20,412 nucleotides of DNA, taken from assembly GCA_045046905.1 (NCBI GenBank), contig JASFYU010000119.1, positions 1 to 20,412 on the forward strand, read 5' to 3'. Position 1 is the first letter of the stretch; each line of letters starts with the position of its first letter. This DNA comes from JASFYU01 sp045046905. Lineage in GTDB: Bacteria > Bacteroidota > Bacteroidia > Flavobacteriales > Flavobacteriaceae. The notes beneath the pieces are model-generated. The model did no database searches. It saw only the letters and a program-made list of their open reading frames with translations, and had not been told where the DNA came from. Shown here piece by piece: positions 7,387-14,829 of this stretch. The position numbers and the translations under genes were made by a program.

Positions 7387-8897
7387 TGAAAGATATCGTA
7401 GAAAGACTGATTCAGGAGAAGATTACGCGAGATGCGCAAGCAAAAACACGTAGACATTTCATCAAAGAATGTGCAACCGGACTTGGCGGACTAGCCCTCG
7501 GCTCAATTCTTATGGGATGTGACCCCTTAGGAAGTACCGCCAAAAAACCAAAGATTACATTTTCAGAAAGAGACCTGAATCCGTTAGCTACCTTGCCCCC
7601 GCCATTTAGCCCAAAAGTAAAGTCGGTTATCTATTTGCATATGGCCGGATCGCCATCACAATTAGAGATGTTCGATTACAAGCCCGTACTTCAAAAACTG
7701 AATGGTCAAGATTGCCCACAGTCTCTATTGCAGGGAAAAAAGTTCGCCTTTATTAAGGGCACACCAAAATTATTGGGCCCACAGGCGCAATTTACTCAAG
7801 AAGGTGAATCTGGTAATTGGGTATCAGATTACCTTCCACATTTTAAAAAAATAATCGATGAGGTCGCTTTTTTAAAAGCAGTTCATACCGATCAGTTCAA
7901 TCACGGACCGGCACAATTGTTTATGCATACCGGAAGTCCTAGGTTGGGAAGGCCAAGTATAGGGTCCTGGGTAACCTACGGCCTAGGTTCCGAAAATCAA
8001 AACTTACCCGGTTTTGTGGTCTTGACCTCGGGAGGGAATGCCCCCGATGCCGGCAAAAGCGTTTGGGGAAGTGGTTTTCTACCATCAGTATACCAAGGTG
8101 TTCAATGCCGATCTAAAGGAGACCCCGTATTATATATTGAAGATCCCGATGGCATTTCGCGAAATCTTAAAAAAAGCACCATTGAGGCCATCAATACCAT
8201 AAATAAGGAGGAATACGCAAGGTATGCAGATCCTGAAATATTGGCACGGATCAACCAATATGAAATGGCCTATCGCATGCAAATTGCCGTGCCAGAGGTC
8301 ATGAATATAGAGAATGAACCAGAAAACATACAGCAGATGTACGGTGTTCAACCCGGCAAGGAGTCTTTTGCCAATAACTGTCTGTTGGCCAGAAAACTTG
8401 TTGAGGATGGTGTTCGATTTGTGCAATTGTTCGACTGGGGTTGGGATAGCCATGGTACAGGCCATGATACCTCTGTAGACCTCGGCCTGCGAAATAAATG
8501 CAAAGAAATCGACCGACCTATTACCGCCCTAATATTAGATTTAAAACAAAGAGGGCTTTTAGAGGAGACATTGATCGTTTGGGGAGGCGAATTCGGTAGA
8601 ACGCCCATGCAAGAAAATAGGGGCAACAAAGAAATGAGTTTTAAAGGCCGTGACCACCACGGCGATGCCTTTACCATGTGGATGGCCGGTGGCGGCATCA
8701 AAAAAGGAGCCTCACATGGTAAGACTGATGATATTGGTTTTTCGGGTATTGAAGGGCAGGTATCTGTACACGATGTACATGCGACCATAATGCACTTACT
8801 TGGCTTTGACCATGAACAATTCACCTTTGAGTTTCAAGGCAGAAATTATAGATTAACAGATGTAGAGGGTGAGCTTATCAAAGAGATTTTGGCATAA
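7383..8897 (+). CDS. DUF1501 family Tat-exported lipoprotein
   Basis: A 504-residue protein with a twin-arginine signal (TRRHFIK, residues 22-28), a hydrophobic stretch and a lipobox (LMGC, Cys46). It therefore probably folds in the cytoplasm before export and lipid anchoring. DUF1501 belongs to the alkaline phosphatase/sulfatase-like clan. Characteristic segments are VIYLHMAGSPSQLEMFDYKP (82-101), FNHGPAQLF (172-180), WDSHGTGHD (354-362), EFGRTP (403-408) and GRDHHGDAF (422-430); His and Asp residues in these are candidate metal ligands. The ATG overlaps the stop of the upstream DUF1553 gene (ATGATGA); a second ATG at 7386 is an alternative. DUF1553-DUF1501 pairs are well known in Planctomycetes and Verrucomicrobia and occur in Bacteroidota; the substrate is unknown. 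Confidence 0.93.
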   Translation: MMKDIVERLIQEKITRDAQAKTRRHFIKECATGLGGLALGSILMGCDPLGSTAKKPKITFSERDLNPLATLPPPFSPKVKSVIYLHMAGSPSQLEMFDYKPVLQKLNGQDCPQSLLQGKKFAFIKGTPKLLGPQAQFTQEGESGNWVSDYLPHFKKIIDEVAFLKAVHTDQFNHGPAQLFMHTGSPRLGRPSIGSWVTYGLGSENQNLPGFVVLTSGGNAPDAGKSVWGSGFLPSVYQGVQCRSKGDPVLYIEDPDGISRNLKKSTIEAINTINKEEYARYADPEILARINQYEMAYRMQIAVPEVMNIENEPENIQQMYGVQPGKESFANNCLLARKLVEDGVRFVQLFDWGWDSHGTGHDTSVDLGLRNKCKEIDRPITALILDLKQRGLLEETLIVWGGEFGRTPMQENRGNKEMSFKGRDHHGDAFTMWMAGGGIKKGASHGKTDDIGFSGIEGQVSVHDVHATIMHLLGFDHEQFTFEFQGRNYRLTDVEGELIKEILA

Positions 8898-8939
8898 CCC
8901 ATTACCGATAAAAAAGAAATAAAATCAACTACCTCGATA

Positions 8940-9031
8940 CAAGCCTACCTGCCGAAGGCAAGTATACATACGAGTATTTTAATAAGGCACTCCCTTTTTA
9001 TTTCGAGCAAGAGCTTGGAGAATTAAACCCA
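8940..9031 (+). repeat. Intergenic repeat, degenerate copy A
   Basis: CAAGCCTACCTGC (8940-8952) with a short TGCC-GAA-GGCA hairpin, and GGAGAATTAAACCCA (9017-9031), match two blocks of the copy at 13248-13290 (CAAGCCTGCCTGC and GGGGAATTAAACCCA). Here about 55 bases separate the blocks. ACTAGTG follows the second block in both copies (here at 9081). The 209-base gap between the DUF1501 gene and the next gene holds no supported gene. Confidence 0.5.
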
Positions 9032-9106
9032 ATGTATGGCCATCGCCCCGCGATTGAAAACAACTATTATTTATATTCTCACTAGTGTGAATAAATCTAT
9101 TTTTTT

Positions 9107-10501
9107 ATGGACGTTCTAAAGCAAATCTTGGGGAGACTACACCCTCTTCTTGTACACCTACCCATCGGATTTATTGTTTTGGGGCTGTTGATGCAAGGGT
9201 ACGACCGCAAGAAAAAAGAGTTCGGTAAGGCTATTGCAATTATATTTTTATGGGGAGGAATAAGTGCTGTTTTCGCCAGTATTACAGGGTATTTACAATA
9301 CACAAGTGAAGGATACACCTTCGATTCGGTGAAATTTCATCTGTGGTCGGGTATACTCACAGCTATTTTTTCTTTTGTAATGTATCTGCGCTTAAGCGAA
9401 TTCAAGCGCATCGATTTTCTTCAAAAAATTCCGTTATTAACCTTCTCACTACTGTTCTTCGTTTTAATTTCTTTCACAGGACATTTAGGTGGTACAATTA
9501 CCCATGGCGAAGATTATCTAGTGGAGCCCTTGCCAAACGCCATAAAATCAGCCCTAGGGTTCGAAACCTTTGAGGAAAAAACCATAGCCCTCAGTGAAGA
9601 AGATTGGCAAGAGGCGATACTTTATGAAGATTTGATAAAACCCATATTGAACAACAAATGCATGAGCTGTCATAATCCTAAAAAATCGAAGGGGGAGCTA
9701 CAATTACATTCTGAAGAAGCGATCTTGAAAGGTGGCGAAAATGGTGAAATCCTTGTATTGAACACCCCTGAGGAAAGCGAGCTATACAGTAGGTTAATCT
9801 TGTCCAAGGAAGACGAAGATCATATGCCGCCGAAAGAGAAGACCCAGCTTTCCAAAGAAGAGATAAAACTTATTGAAACGTGGATCGGCAAGGGCAATCC
9901 TTTTAATACATCTATTGGTGAGCTAGGTCTTGAAAAAGAGCTTTTCTCTTCCTTTTTTCCACAACAACATGATGAGGATTTTCCCGATATTGAAGTTATG
10001 GCCGCCTCCTTGGATAGCATCGCCCATGTAGAAGAAAATGGAATTCATGTAGATTACATCAGTGAATCTACTAATTATCTAAGTGTTTCCTGTATCAACA
10101 AGCCCAGTTTTTCAGATGAGGATTTTCAATTTCTAATCCCTATAGCCCAACAAATTGCCATATTGGATCTAGGGGGCACACAGCTAAGTGATTCCATTTT
10201 TAAAAAGCTAGAAAGACTACCAAATTTGACCATTTTAAAATTAGACAATACGGCAGTAACCGGAAAGGGTATTGACCTATTGGCGACCTCTGAACATCTA
10301 AAAACCATAAACCTAACAGGATCCAAATTTGAAGAACCCTATTTAAAAGCCCTGTTGAATTTCAAAAAATTACAAAAAGTATTTCTCTACAATACCAAAG
10401 CGGCTAAAGTTGGTGAACATAGCTTGAATGAAGGTCGAATTATAATCGACTATGGTCATTATGATTTACCAGCGATACAGTCAGATTCTGTCATCTACTA
10501 A
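9107..10501 (+). CDS. Membrane protein: DUF2231-like domain, planctomycete-type cytochrome domain, leucine-rich repeats
   Basis: A 464-residue protein with four N-terminal membrane helices (about 13-30, 41-63, 77-96, 108-124). Conserved His12 and His17 (HPLLVHLP) and His126 resemble DUF2231-type and heme-binding four-helix proteins. A periplasmic cytochrome C domain (about 165-265) follows, with CMSCH at 185-189 and MPP at 240-242, where a distal Met ligand could lie. Residues about 346-436 contain short leucine-rich repeats (LDLGGTQLSD, LKLDNTAVTG, INLTGSKFEE, VFLYNTKAAK). I infer an inner-membrane electron-transfer partner with an outward recognition domain. It follows the DUF1501 gene after 209 bases and shares the planctomycete-type heme domain with the 4648-7386 protein, supporting a common role. 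The start is an ATG after a T-rich leader; no clear promoter was found. Confidence 0.85.
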   Translation: MDVLKQILGRLHPLLVHLPIGFIVLGLLMQGYDRKKKEFGKAIAIIFLWGGISAVFASITGYLQYTSEGYTFDSVKFHLWSGILTAIFSFVMYLRLSEFKRIDFLQKIPLLTFSLLFFVLISFTGHLGGTITHGEDYLVEPLPNAIKSALGFETFEEKTIALSEEDWQEAILYEDLIKPILNNKCMSCHNPKKSKGELQLHSEEAILKGGENGEILVLNTPEESELYSRLILSKEDEDHMPPKEKTQLSKEEIKLIETWIGKGNPFNTSIGELGLEKELFSSFFPQQHDEDFPDIEVMAASLDSIAHVEENGIHVDYISESTNYLSVSCINKPSFSDEDFQFLIPIAQQIAILDLGGTQLSDSIFKKLERLPNLTILKLDNTAVTGKGIDLLATSEHLKTINLTGSKFEEPYLKALLNFKKLQKVFLYNTKAAKVGEHSLNEGRIIIDYGHYDLPAIQSDSVIY

Positions 10502-10652
10502 GGTCAGCCATAACCGCTGTGTTAGATTAAGGTCAAGTTAAACTCTTCATTTTGTTCGCACTAACCGAAAAATAAAAACCATCAAAATAGAGTTTTACAA
10601 AATTTTCAAAAACAAAAGAAAAAGTATAGCTTAGGGGCAATAATCAACACTT

Positions 10653-12083
10653 ATGAACTTCAGTAAAAAAGCCGGACTTTTCTTAGGGCCTATTCTTTTT
10701 CTTCTATTTTTGAATTTGCCTTTCGAACTCGTTTCCGAAAAAGGCAATGCCGTAATCGCCGTTGCCGTTTGGATGGTCATTTGGTGGATTACCGAAGCTG
10801 TATCCATATCGGTCACTGCACTTTTACCATTACTTCTTTTTCCCTTATTGAAAATCATGTCTGTCGGCGATGTAGGCGCCAATTATGGCAGCCCTATTAT
10901 TTTTCTATTCTTTGGCGGCTTCGTGCTGGCCCTAGCCTTGGAAAAGGTCAATCTTCACAAACGTATTGCCCTCAATATTATAAAGATAACTGGCACTACA
11001 CCCAATAAGGTCGTCCTAGGTTTTATGATTGCAACGGCATCCTTGAGCATGTGGATTAGCAATACGGCAACCACGGTCGTGATGCTGCCTATCGCCATGT
11101 CAGTCATCAGCCTTCTGACTAAGGATGCGGACGGATTTACAAAAGACGATAAAAATTTCGCCTTGAGCGTAATGTTGGGTATTGCTTTTTCAGCCAATGC
11201 GGGAGGAATCGCTACTGTCATAGGAACACCCCCGAATTCAGTTATGATTGGTTTGTTGGAAAACGAATACAATATTGAAATCTCTTTTTTAAAATGGATG
11301 GTCATCGGCCTGCCCTTTTCGATAGTAATGATAACTATAATTTATTTTGTACTTGTTAAATGGATGTTTCCTAACAATCAATTGAAATTTACGGCCTCTA
11401 AAGAGGTCATCAATGATGAGCTTAAAAAATTGGGAGCCATGAGCGGGAAAGAAAAAATGGTACTCAGTATTTTTGGGGTGACCGTTTTCTTATGGGTTTT
11501 TCGTACGGTCATAAACGAAATGATTCCCGGATTAAAATTGAACGATACTATTATAAGTATAATGGCTGCAATAGCCATATTCGCTATACCCTACAATCTC
11601 AAAAAAGGAGATTTTATCATTCACTGGAAAGACACTCAAAAATTGGCCTGGGGTATCTTGATTTTGTTCGGCGGAGGTTTGGCTTTGGCAAAGGGCATGT
11701 CAGTCAGTGGGATCGTCGATATGGTTTCGACCGCTATCGCAACCAGCGATATCAGTATTTTATTTACTGCTATTCTACTCATTGTCTTGATGCTCTTTAT
11801 GACCGAATTAATGAGCAACGTGGCGCTTGTTGCCGTTTTAGCCCCTGTTGTCGCCGGTATTGCCATTGGGTTAGAGATTCCCATTTTATACCTACTCATT
11901 CCTGTTACCATGGCCAGTAGCTGTGCTTTTATGCTGCCCATGGCCACACCACCAAATGCCATTGTATTTGCCAGCGGCTATATTAAAGTGAGCGAAATGG
12001 CCCGAGTAGGCATCATCTTAAACCTCATCGCCGTAGGGCTCCTTATTCTGATGTTTCAATTTGTAATACCGTTCTTTTTCTAA
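10653..12083 (+). CDS. DASS/SLC13 family anion:sodium symporter
   Basis: A 476-residue polytopic inner-membrane protein of the divalent anion:Na+ symporter family, whose members import dicarboxylates, citrate, sulfate or phosphate. The first Na+/substrate loop has SNTATT (136-141) and the following helix GTPPN (191-195). The second half repeats this as SNVALV (388-393) and TPPNAI (432-437), giving the inverted-repeat transporter architecture. The C-terminal signature PMATPPNAIVFASGYIK (429-445) is typical. The second SNT is SNV, a change also seen in other bacterial members, so substrate cannot be read from it. It lies 151 bases after the DUF2231-cytochrome gene on the same strand; that gap shows nothing else, and co-transcription is possible but unproven. 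Confidence 0.93.
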   Translation: MNFSKKAGLFLGPILFLLFLNLPFELVSEKGNAVIAVAVWMVIWWITEAVSISVTALLPLLLFPLLKIMSVGDVGANYGSPIIFLFFGGFVLALALEKVNLHKRIALNIIKITGTTPNKVVLGFMIATASLSMWISNTATTVVMLPIAMSVISLLTKDADGFTKDDKNFALSVMLGIAFSANAGGIATVIGTPPNSVMIGLLENEYNIEISFLKWMVIGLPFSIVMITIIYFVLVKWMFPNNQLKFTASKEVINDELKKLGAMSGKEKMVLSIFGVTVFLWVFRTVINEMIPGLKLNDTIISIMAAIAIFAIPYNLKKGDFIIHWKDTQKLAWGILILFGGGLALAKGMSVSGIVDMVSTAIATSDISILFTAILLIVLMLFMTELMSNVALVAVLAPVVAGIAIGLEIPILYLLIPVTMASSCAFMLPMATPPNAIVFASGYIKVSEMARVGIILNLIAVGLLILMFQFVIPFFF

Positions 12084-12421
12084 AAAGCTACAAACCGCCA
12101 AAAATTATCTCACCTTATTTTAGACTAAATCGCTAATTGAAAAATAAAAATAGCTATTTAATAACCTGAGTTTAAAATGTTACAATAACAATACAAATTG
12201 GATACATTGACTCTTATACAAGCAGATCAAACCCAGTACTATTTAAAGAATACAACATAGAATTTTTGTTAAATCGCCTAACTACAGCAAAATAGGATAT
12301 ATGAAATCACTATACCACATACTTTGGACATTTGACCAATACAAAGAGGTCTTTCACGACAATCAAGGATTTTGAGCCCTTATGATAGCTATCTTAGACA
12401 AAGAATCAAAAGCACAAAACC
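12084..12421. other. 338-base AT-rich gap without a supported gene
   Basis: Between the transporter and the small peptide gene I see no tRNA, repeat or convincing promoter. Two tiny plus-strand frames exist: 12301-12375 (24 residues, starting MKSLYHILWTF) and one starting at the ATG at 12381 (20 residues). Neither has family resemblance or a clear ribosome binding site, and they are not annotated as genes. Confidence 0.5.
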
Positions 12422-12601
12422 ATGTCTCACAAAATAAAAAGTAGCTTATATTTGGCCTGTTTGTTAGTTGCAAGTCTCATTTATTACAATGCTGATAAAG
12501 AAGTCGCCCCTCATCCGTTTTTCGGCCATACGGAGATTATAAAAGCAGATTTGGCCACTATGTCCTCAAGAGAAATAACTGAAACGCAAAAGCAACAGTA
12601 G
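12422..12601 (+). CDS. Small membrane or secreted peptide, 59 residues, unknown function
   Basis: The frame starts MSHKIKSSLYLACLLVASLIYYN: two basic residues followed by a hydrophobic segment (about 8-22), then a polar tail of about 37 residues ending in KQQ. This fits either a signal peptide or an N-terminal membrane anchor. Support comes from the context: a strong rho-independent terminator begins 28 bases after the stop, so a transcript ends here and this is the only frame that fills it. No homolog is recognised. The reading frame is short, so chance remains possible. Confidence 0.5.
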   Translation: MSHKIKSSLYLACLLVASLIYYNADKEVAPHPFFGHTEIIKADLATMSSREITETQKQQ

Positions 12602-12629
12602 TGTGAATTATTAATTATAGGACGATTAC

Positions 12630-12663
12630 AAAGGCATGGGTACTACCCATGCCTTTCCTTTTT
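12630..12663 (+). terminator. Rho-independent terminator after the small peptide gene
   Basis: A perfect 12-bp stem (AAAGGCATGGGT at 12630-12641 and ACCCATGCCTTT at 12645-12656) with a 3-base loop ACT is followed by CCTTTTT. It would also form on the opposite strand but lacks a good T-run there. Confidence 0.88.
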
Positions 12664-12743
12664 GAAAACGATTTCTTAAATGGTTCGTTAAAAGAATCAC
12701 AAACCTACCTTAACGGTTAAACCATTTTAAAGTATGCACGTCT

Positions 12744-12751
12744 TATCTTTG
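12744..12751 (+). promoter_or_regulatory. -7 box of the Spy/CpxP-like gene
   Basis: TATCTTTG is an exact TAnnTTTG match 20 bases before the ATG at 12772. The upstream element is weak: TTA at 12717-12719 with spacing 24. The box lies downstream of the terminator at 12630-12663, which makes this gene an independent unit. Confidence 0.6.
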
Positions 12752-12771
12752 TAATCATAAAAAATATAATT

Positions 12772-13215
12772 ATGAAAAAAATAGTAGTAACAGTAATGCT
12801 TTTGGTGGCCGTGGCAACCATGGCACAAGAAAAACAAAATCACTGTATGGGTCATATGAGTGACTTGACCCCTGAACAAATGGCCACCTTACACACTAAA
12901 AAAATGACCTTGGCCCTAGACCTTTCAAAGGCACAGCAAATACAAGTCAAAAAGTTGTTCACTGAAAATGCCAAGTTCCGAAAAGGAAAAATGGCGATGT
13001 GTAAAGCCAGAAAAGAAAACGACAGCATGAAGAAACCCACCTCTGAGGAGCGTTATACCATGCAGAATCAGCGTTTAGACCAGATGATTGCTCAAAAAGC
13101 GGAAATGAAGAAAATTCTATCGCAGGAACAATATGAAAAATGGGGAAAAGCACATCATGGTAAAAGAAAGCACCGAGATGAAAAGGGAATGCGAAGTTGC
13201 AAGAGAAAAGGCTAA
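12772..13215 (+). CDS. Spy/CpxP-like periplasmic protein
   Basis: A 147-residue protein with a cleavable signal peptide (MKKIVVTVML..., probable cut after the Ala at 18 in ATMAQ). The mature part is helical and strongly basic. It contains an LTPEQM segment (32-37) followed by a KMTLALDLSKAQQ helix, and a second helix ends LSQEQYEKW, the pattern of Spy/CpxP and LTXXQ-type periplasmic proteins that act as chaperones or metal/stress sensors. His, Met and Cys residues cluster at HCMGHM (24-29), MAMCKA and HHGKRKH, so metal binding is plausible but inferred. In Flavobacteriia such proteins are often near sigma-E-like or metal-stress genes; none is in this window. It is transcribed alone, between two terminators. 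Confidence 0.75.
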   Translation: MKKIVVTVMLLVAVATMAQEKQNHCMGHMSDLTPEQMATLHTKKMTLALDLSKAQQIQVKKLFTENAKFRKGKMAMCKARKENDSMKKPTSEERYTMQNQRLDQMIAQKAEMKKILSQEQYEKWGKAHHGKRKHRDEKGMRSCKRKG

Positions 13216-13247
13216 GACATAAAGCACTTAAATCAAAAACCTTGGTG

Positions 13248-13290
13248 CAAGCCTGCCTGCGGCAGGTAGGCATCTGGGGAATTAAACCCA
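13248..13290 (+). repeat. Intergenic palindromic repeat, copy B
   Basis: CAAG plus a 9-bp stem (GCCTGCCTG at 13251-13259 pairing with CAGGTAGGC at 13263-13271, one G-T pair) with a 3-base loop, then GGGGAATTAAACCCA, where TGGG and CCCA can also pair. It is related to 8940-9031. It is followed by a direct repeat of CTAGTGAG (13291-13306) and then the terminator. Confidence 0.6.
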
Positions 13291-13309
13291 CTAGTGAGCT
13301 AGTGAGATT

Positions 13310-13345
13310 AAAGAGCGATATCCCCTCGGGTATATCGCTCTTTTT
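13310..13345 (+). terminator. Rho-independent terminator after the Spy/CpxP-like gene
   Basis: AAAGAGCGATAT (13310-13321) pairs with ATATCGCTCTTT (13332-13343); an inner CCC/GGG pair extends the stem, and the 3' side continues as a T-run to 13345. It serves the plus strand. Confidence 0.88.
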
Positions 13346-13417
13346 ATTCCGTTGCCCCTAGTTTTCCGCTGCGCAATTCACAAAGGCCGAAAAAATAAAC
13401 TTAGGAAAATGACCAAG

Positions 13418-13454
13418 GAATTATAAACGCCGGCATATAGCGGCACTATAATTC
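13418..13454. repeat. Inverted repeat downstream of hemL
   Basis: GAATTATA (13418-13425) pairs with TATAATTC (13447-13454), and GCCG (13429-13432) with CGGC (13441-13444), around an 8-base loop. It lies 86 bases past the hemL stop. On the minus strand T-rich sequence follows, though not directly, so it may be a terminator for the minus-strand operon or a symmetric protein site. Confidence 0.4.
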
Positions 13455-13539
13455 ATTTATGTTTAGTAGTGGCTTGACAGGCTATACGAATACATGACCG
13501 AAAATCACCTGAAAAGACATAAAGAGAATTGCTATGCAC

Positions 13540-14820
13540 TTACAAAGCTAAACGGTCCAAAGCATCGATAGTTTCATCCAAATCGGCATAGCTCAGGGCA
13601 TCATTGAGAAAATAGCTTTCAAAGGCACTTGGCGGCAAGTAAATGCCTTTCTGCAACATACCGTGAAAATACGTTTTGAACGTATCATTATCTCCTTTCG
13701 CCGAAGTTTTAAAATCTACAACAGCCTCATCGGTAAAATGCACTGAAATCATGCTTCCAAAGCGATTTATCTGATAAGGAATACCTTTTCTTTTCAATAC
13801 ATTATCAAAACCTTTATGTAAATGTTCGGCCTTATCAGCTAGACTTTCAAAAATTTCAGGCCTTTGGTTCAATTCGGTAAGCATAGCCAAGCCGGCACTC
13901 ATCGCCAAGGGGTTACCACTTAAGGTACCTGCCTGATAAACAGGCCCATCAGGAGCTAAATGGTCCATTATTTCAGTGCGTGCGGCAAACGCTCCAACGG
14001 GCAGTCCGCCCCCAATCACCTTTCCGAACATTACAATATCGGCATTGATGCCCAAGGCTTCTTGAGCACCTCCTTTTCCTAAGCGAAAACCTGTCATCAC
14101 CTCATCGAACAATAATAATATGCCTTCTTTATTACATAGCTCACGAAGCTGGTGCATAAAACCTTCTTGAGGCACAATACAACCCATATTGCCTGCAATA
14201 GGTTCGATAATGATAGCTGCAATTTCATTTTTGTTAGCCTTGGTCAACTGCTCAACACTAGCTAGATTATTATACTGGGCCAAAAGGGTGTCTTTGGCCG
14301 TTCCTTGTGTTACGCCAGGACTATTAGGACTACCGAAAGTGACGGCACCGCTTCCTGCCTGAATCAAAAATGAGTCTGAATGACCGTGATAGCAGCCAGC
14401 AAATTTTATAATCTTATCTTTTCCCGTATAGCCACGAGCCAAACGCACCGCGCTCATACAGGCTTCGGTTCCACTGTTTACAAATCGAATTTTATCAATA
14501 TTCGGAACCATTGAAATGGCCAATTTTGCCAACTGGGTCTCAATCTCAGTCGGCATTCCAAAAGAAGTTCCTTTTTTTGCCTTTTCGATGACCGCATTGA
14601 TTACGGGTTCATATGCATGTCCTAAAATTAAAGGACCCCATGAAGCTATATAATCGATAAGCCGGTTACCGTCTTCATCGTATAGATATGCACCCTTGGC
14701 CTCTTTTACAAAAATAGGATTTCCGCCAACGGCCTTAAAAGCGCGAACAGGTGAATTTACACCCCCAGGAATGTACTTTTGGGCTTCTGCGAACAAGGCA
14801 CTACTTCTTTGATAGATCAT
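13540..14820 (-). CDS. hemL: Glutamate-1-semialdehyde 2,1-aminomutase
   Basis: Converts glutamate-1-semialdehyde to 5-aminolevulinate in the C5 route of heme and tetrapyrrole synthesis, in the cytoplasm, using PLP or PMP. The 426-residue length is normal for the family. NSGTEA (115-120) is the cofactor phosphate-binding region, FDEVMTGFR (238-246) contains the conserved Asp, and Lys267 in MFGKVIGGGLPVGAF forms the Schiff base. N-terminal GGVNSPVRAF is also typical. It is last in a four-gene minus-strand unit, 9 bases after the glucosaminidase gene. The heme supply fits the heme proteins nearby, but that link is circumstantial because hemL is housekeeping. Confidence 0.97.
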   Translation of the reverse strand: MIYQRSSALFAEAQKYIPGGVNSPVRAFKAVGGNPIFVKEAKGAYLYDEDGNRLIDYIASWGPLILGHAYEPVINAVIEKAKKGTSFGMPTEIETQLAKLAISMVPNIDKIRFVNSGTEACMSAVRLARGYTGKDKIIKFAGCYHGHSDSFLIQAGSGAVTFGSPNSPGVTQGTAKDTLLAQYNNLASVEQLTKANKNEIAAIIIEPIAGNMGCIVPQEGFMHQLRELCNKEGILLLFDEVMTGFRLGKGGAQEALGINADIVMFGKVIGGGLPVGAFAARTEIMDHLAPDGPVYQAGTLSGNPLAMSAGLAMLTELNQRPEIFESLADKAEHLHKGFDNVLKRKGIPYQINRFGSMISVHFTDEAVVDFKTSAKGDNDTFKTYFHGMLQKGIYLPPSAFESYFLNDALSYADLDETIDALDRLAL

Positions 14821-14829
14821 ACGTGTTTA

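Noticed and set aside
8348..8824. 158-residue minus-strand frame inside the DUF1501 gene
   Set aside because: Lies wholly within a strongly conserved gene on the other strand, with no family resemblance.
11492..11920. 142-residue plus-strand frame inside the transporter gene
   Set aside because: Out-of-frame shadow, Arg/Tyr/Cys-rich with no domain.
12301..12375. 24-residue frame starting MKSLYHILWTF
   Set aside because: Too short, no ribosome binding site or terminator of its own and no recognised family.
12959..13291. 110-residue minus-strand frame opposite the Spy/CpxP-like gene
   Set aside because: Antisense to a gene with promoter, signal peptide and terminator; composition is not protein-like.
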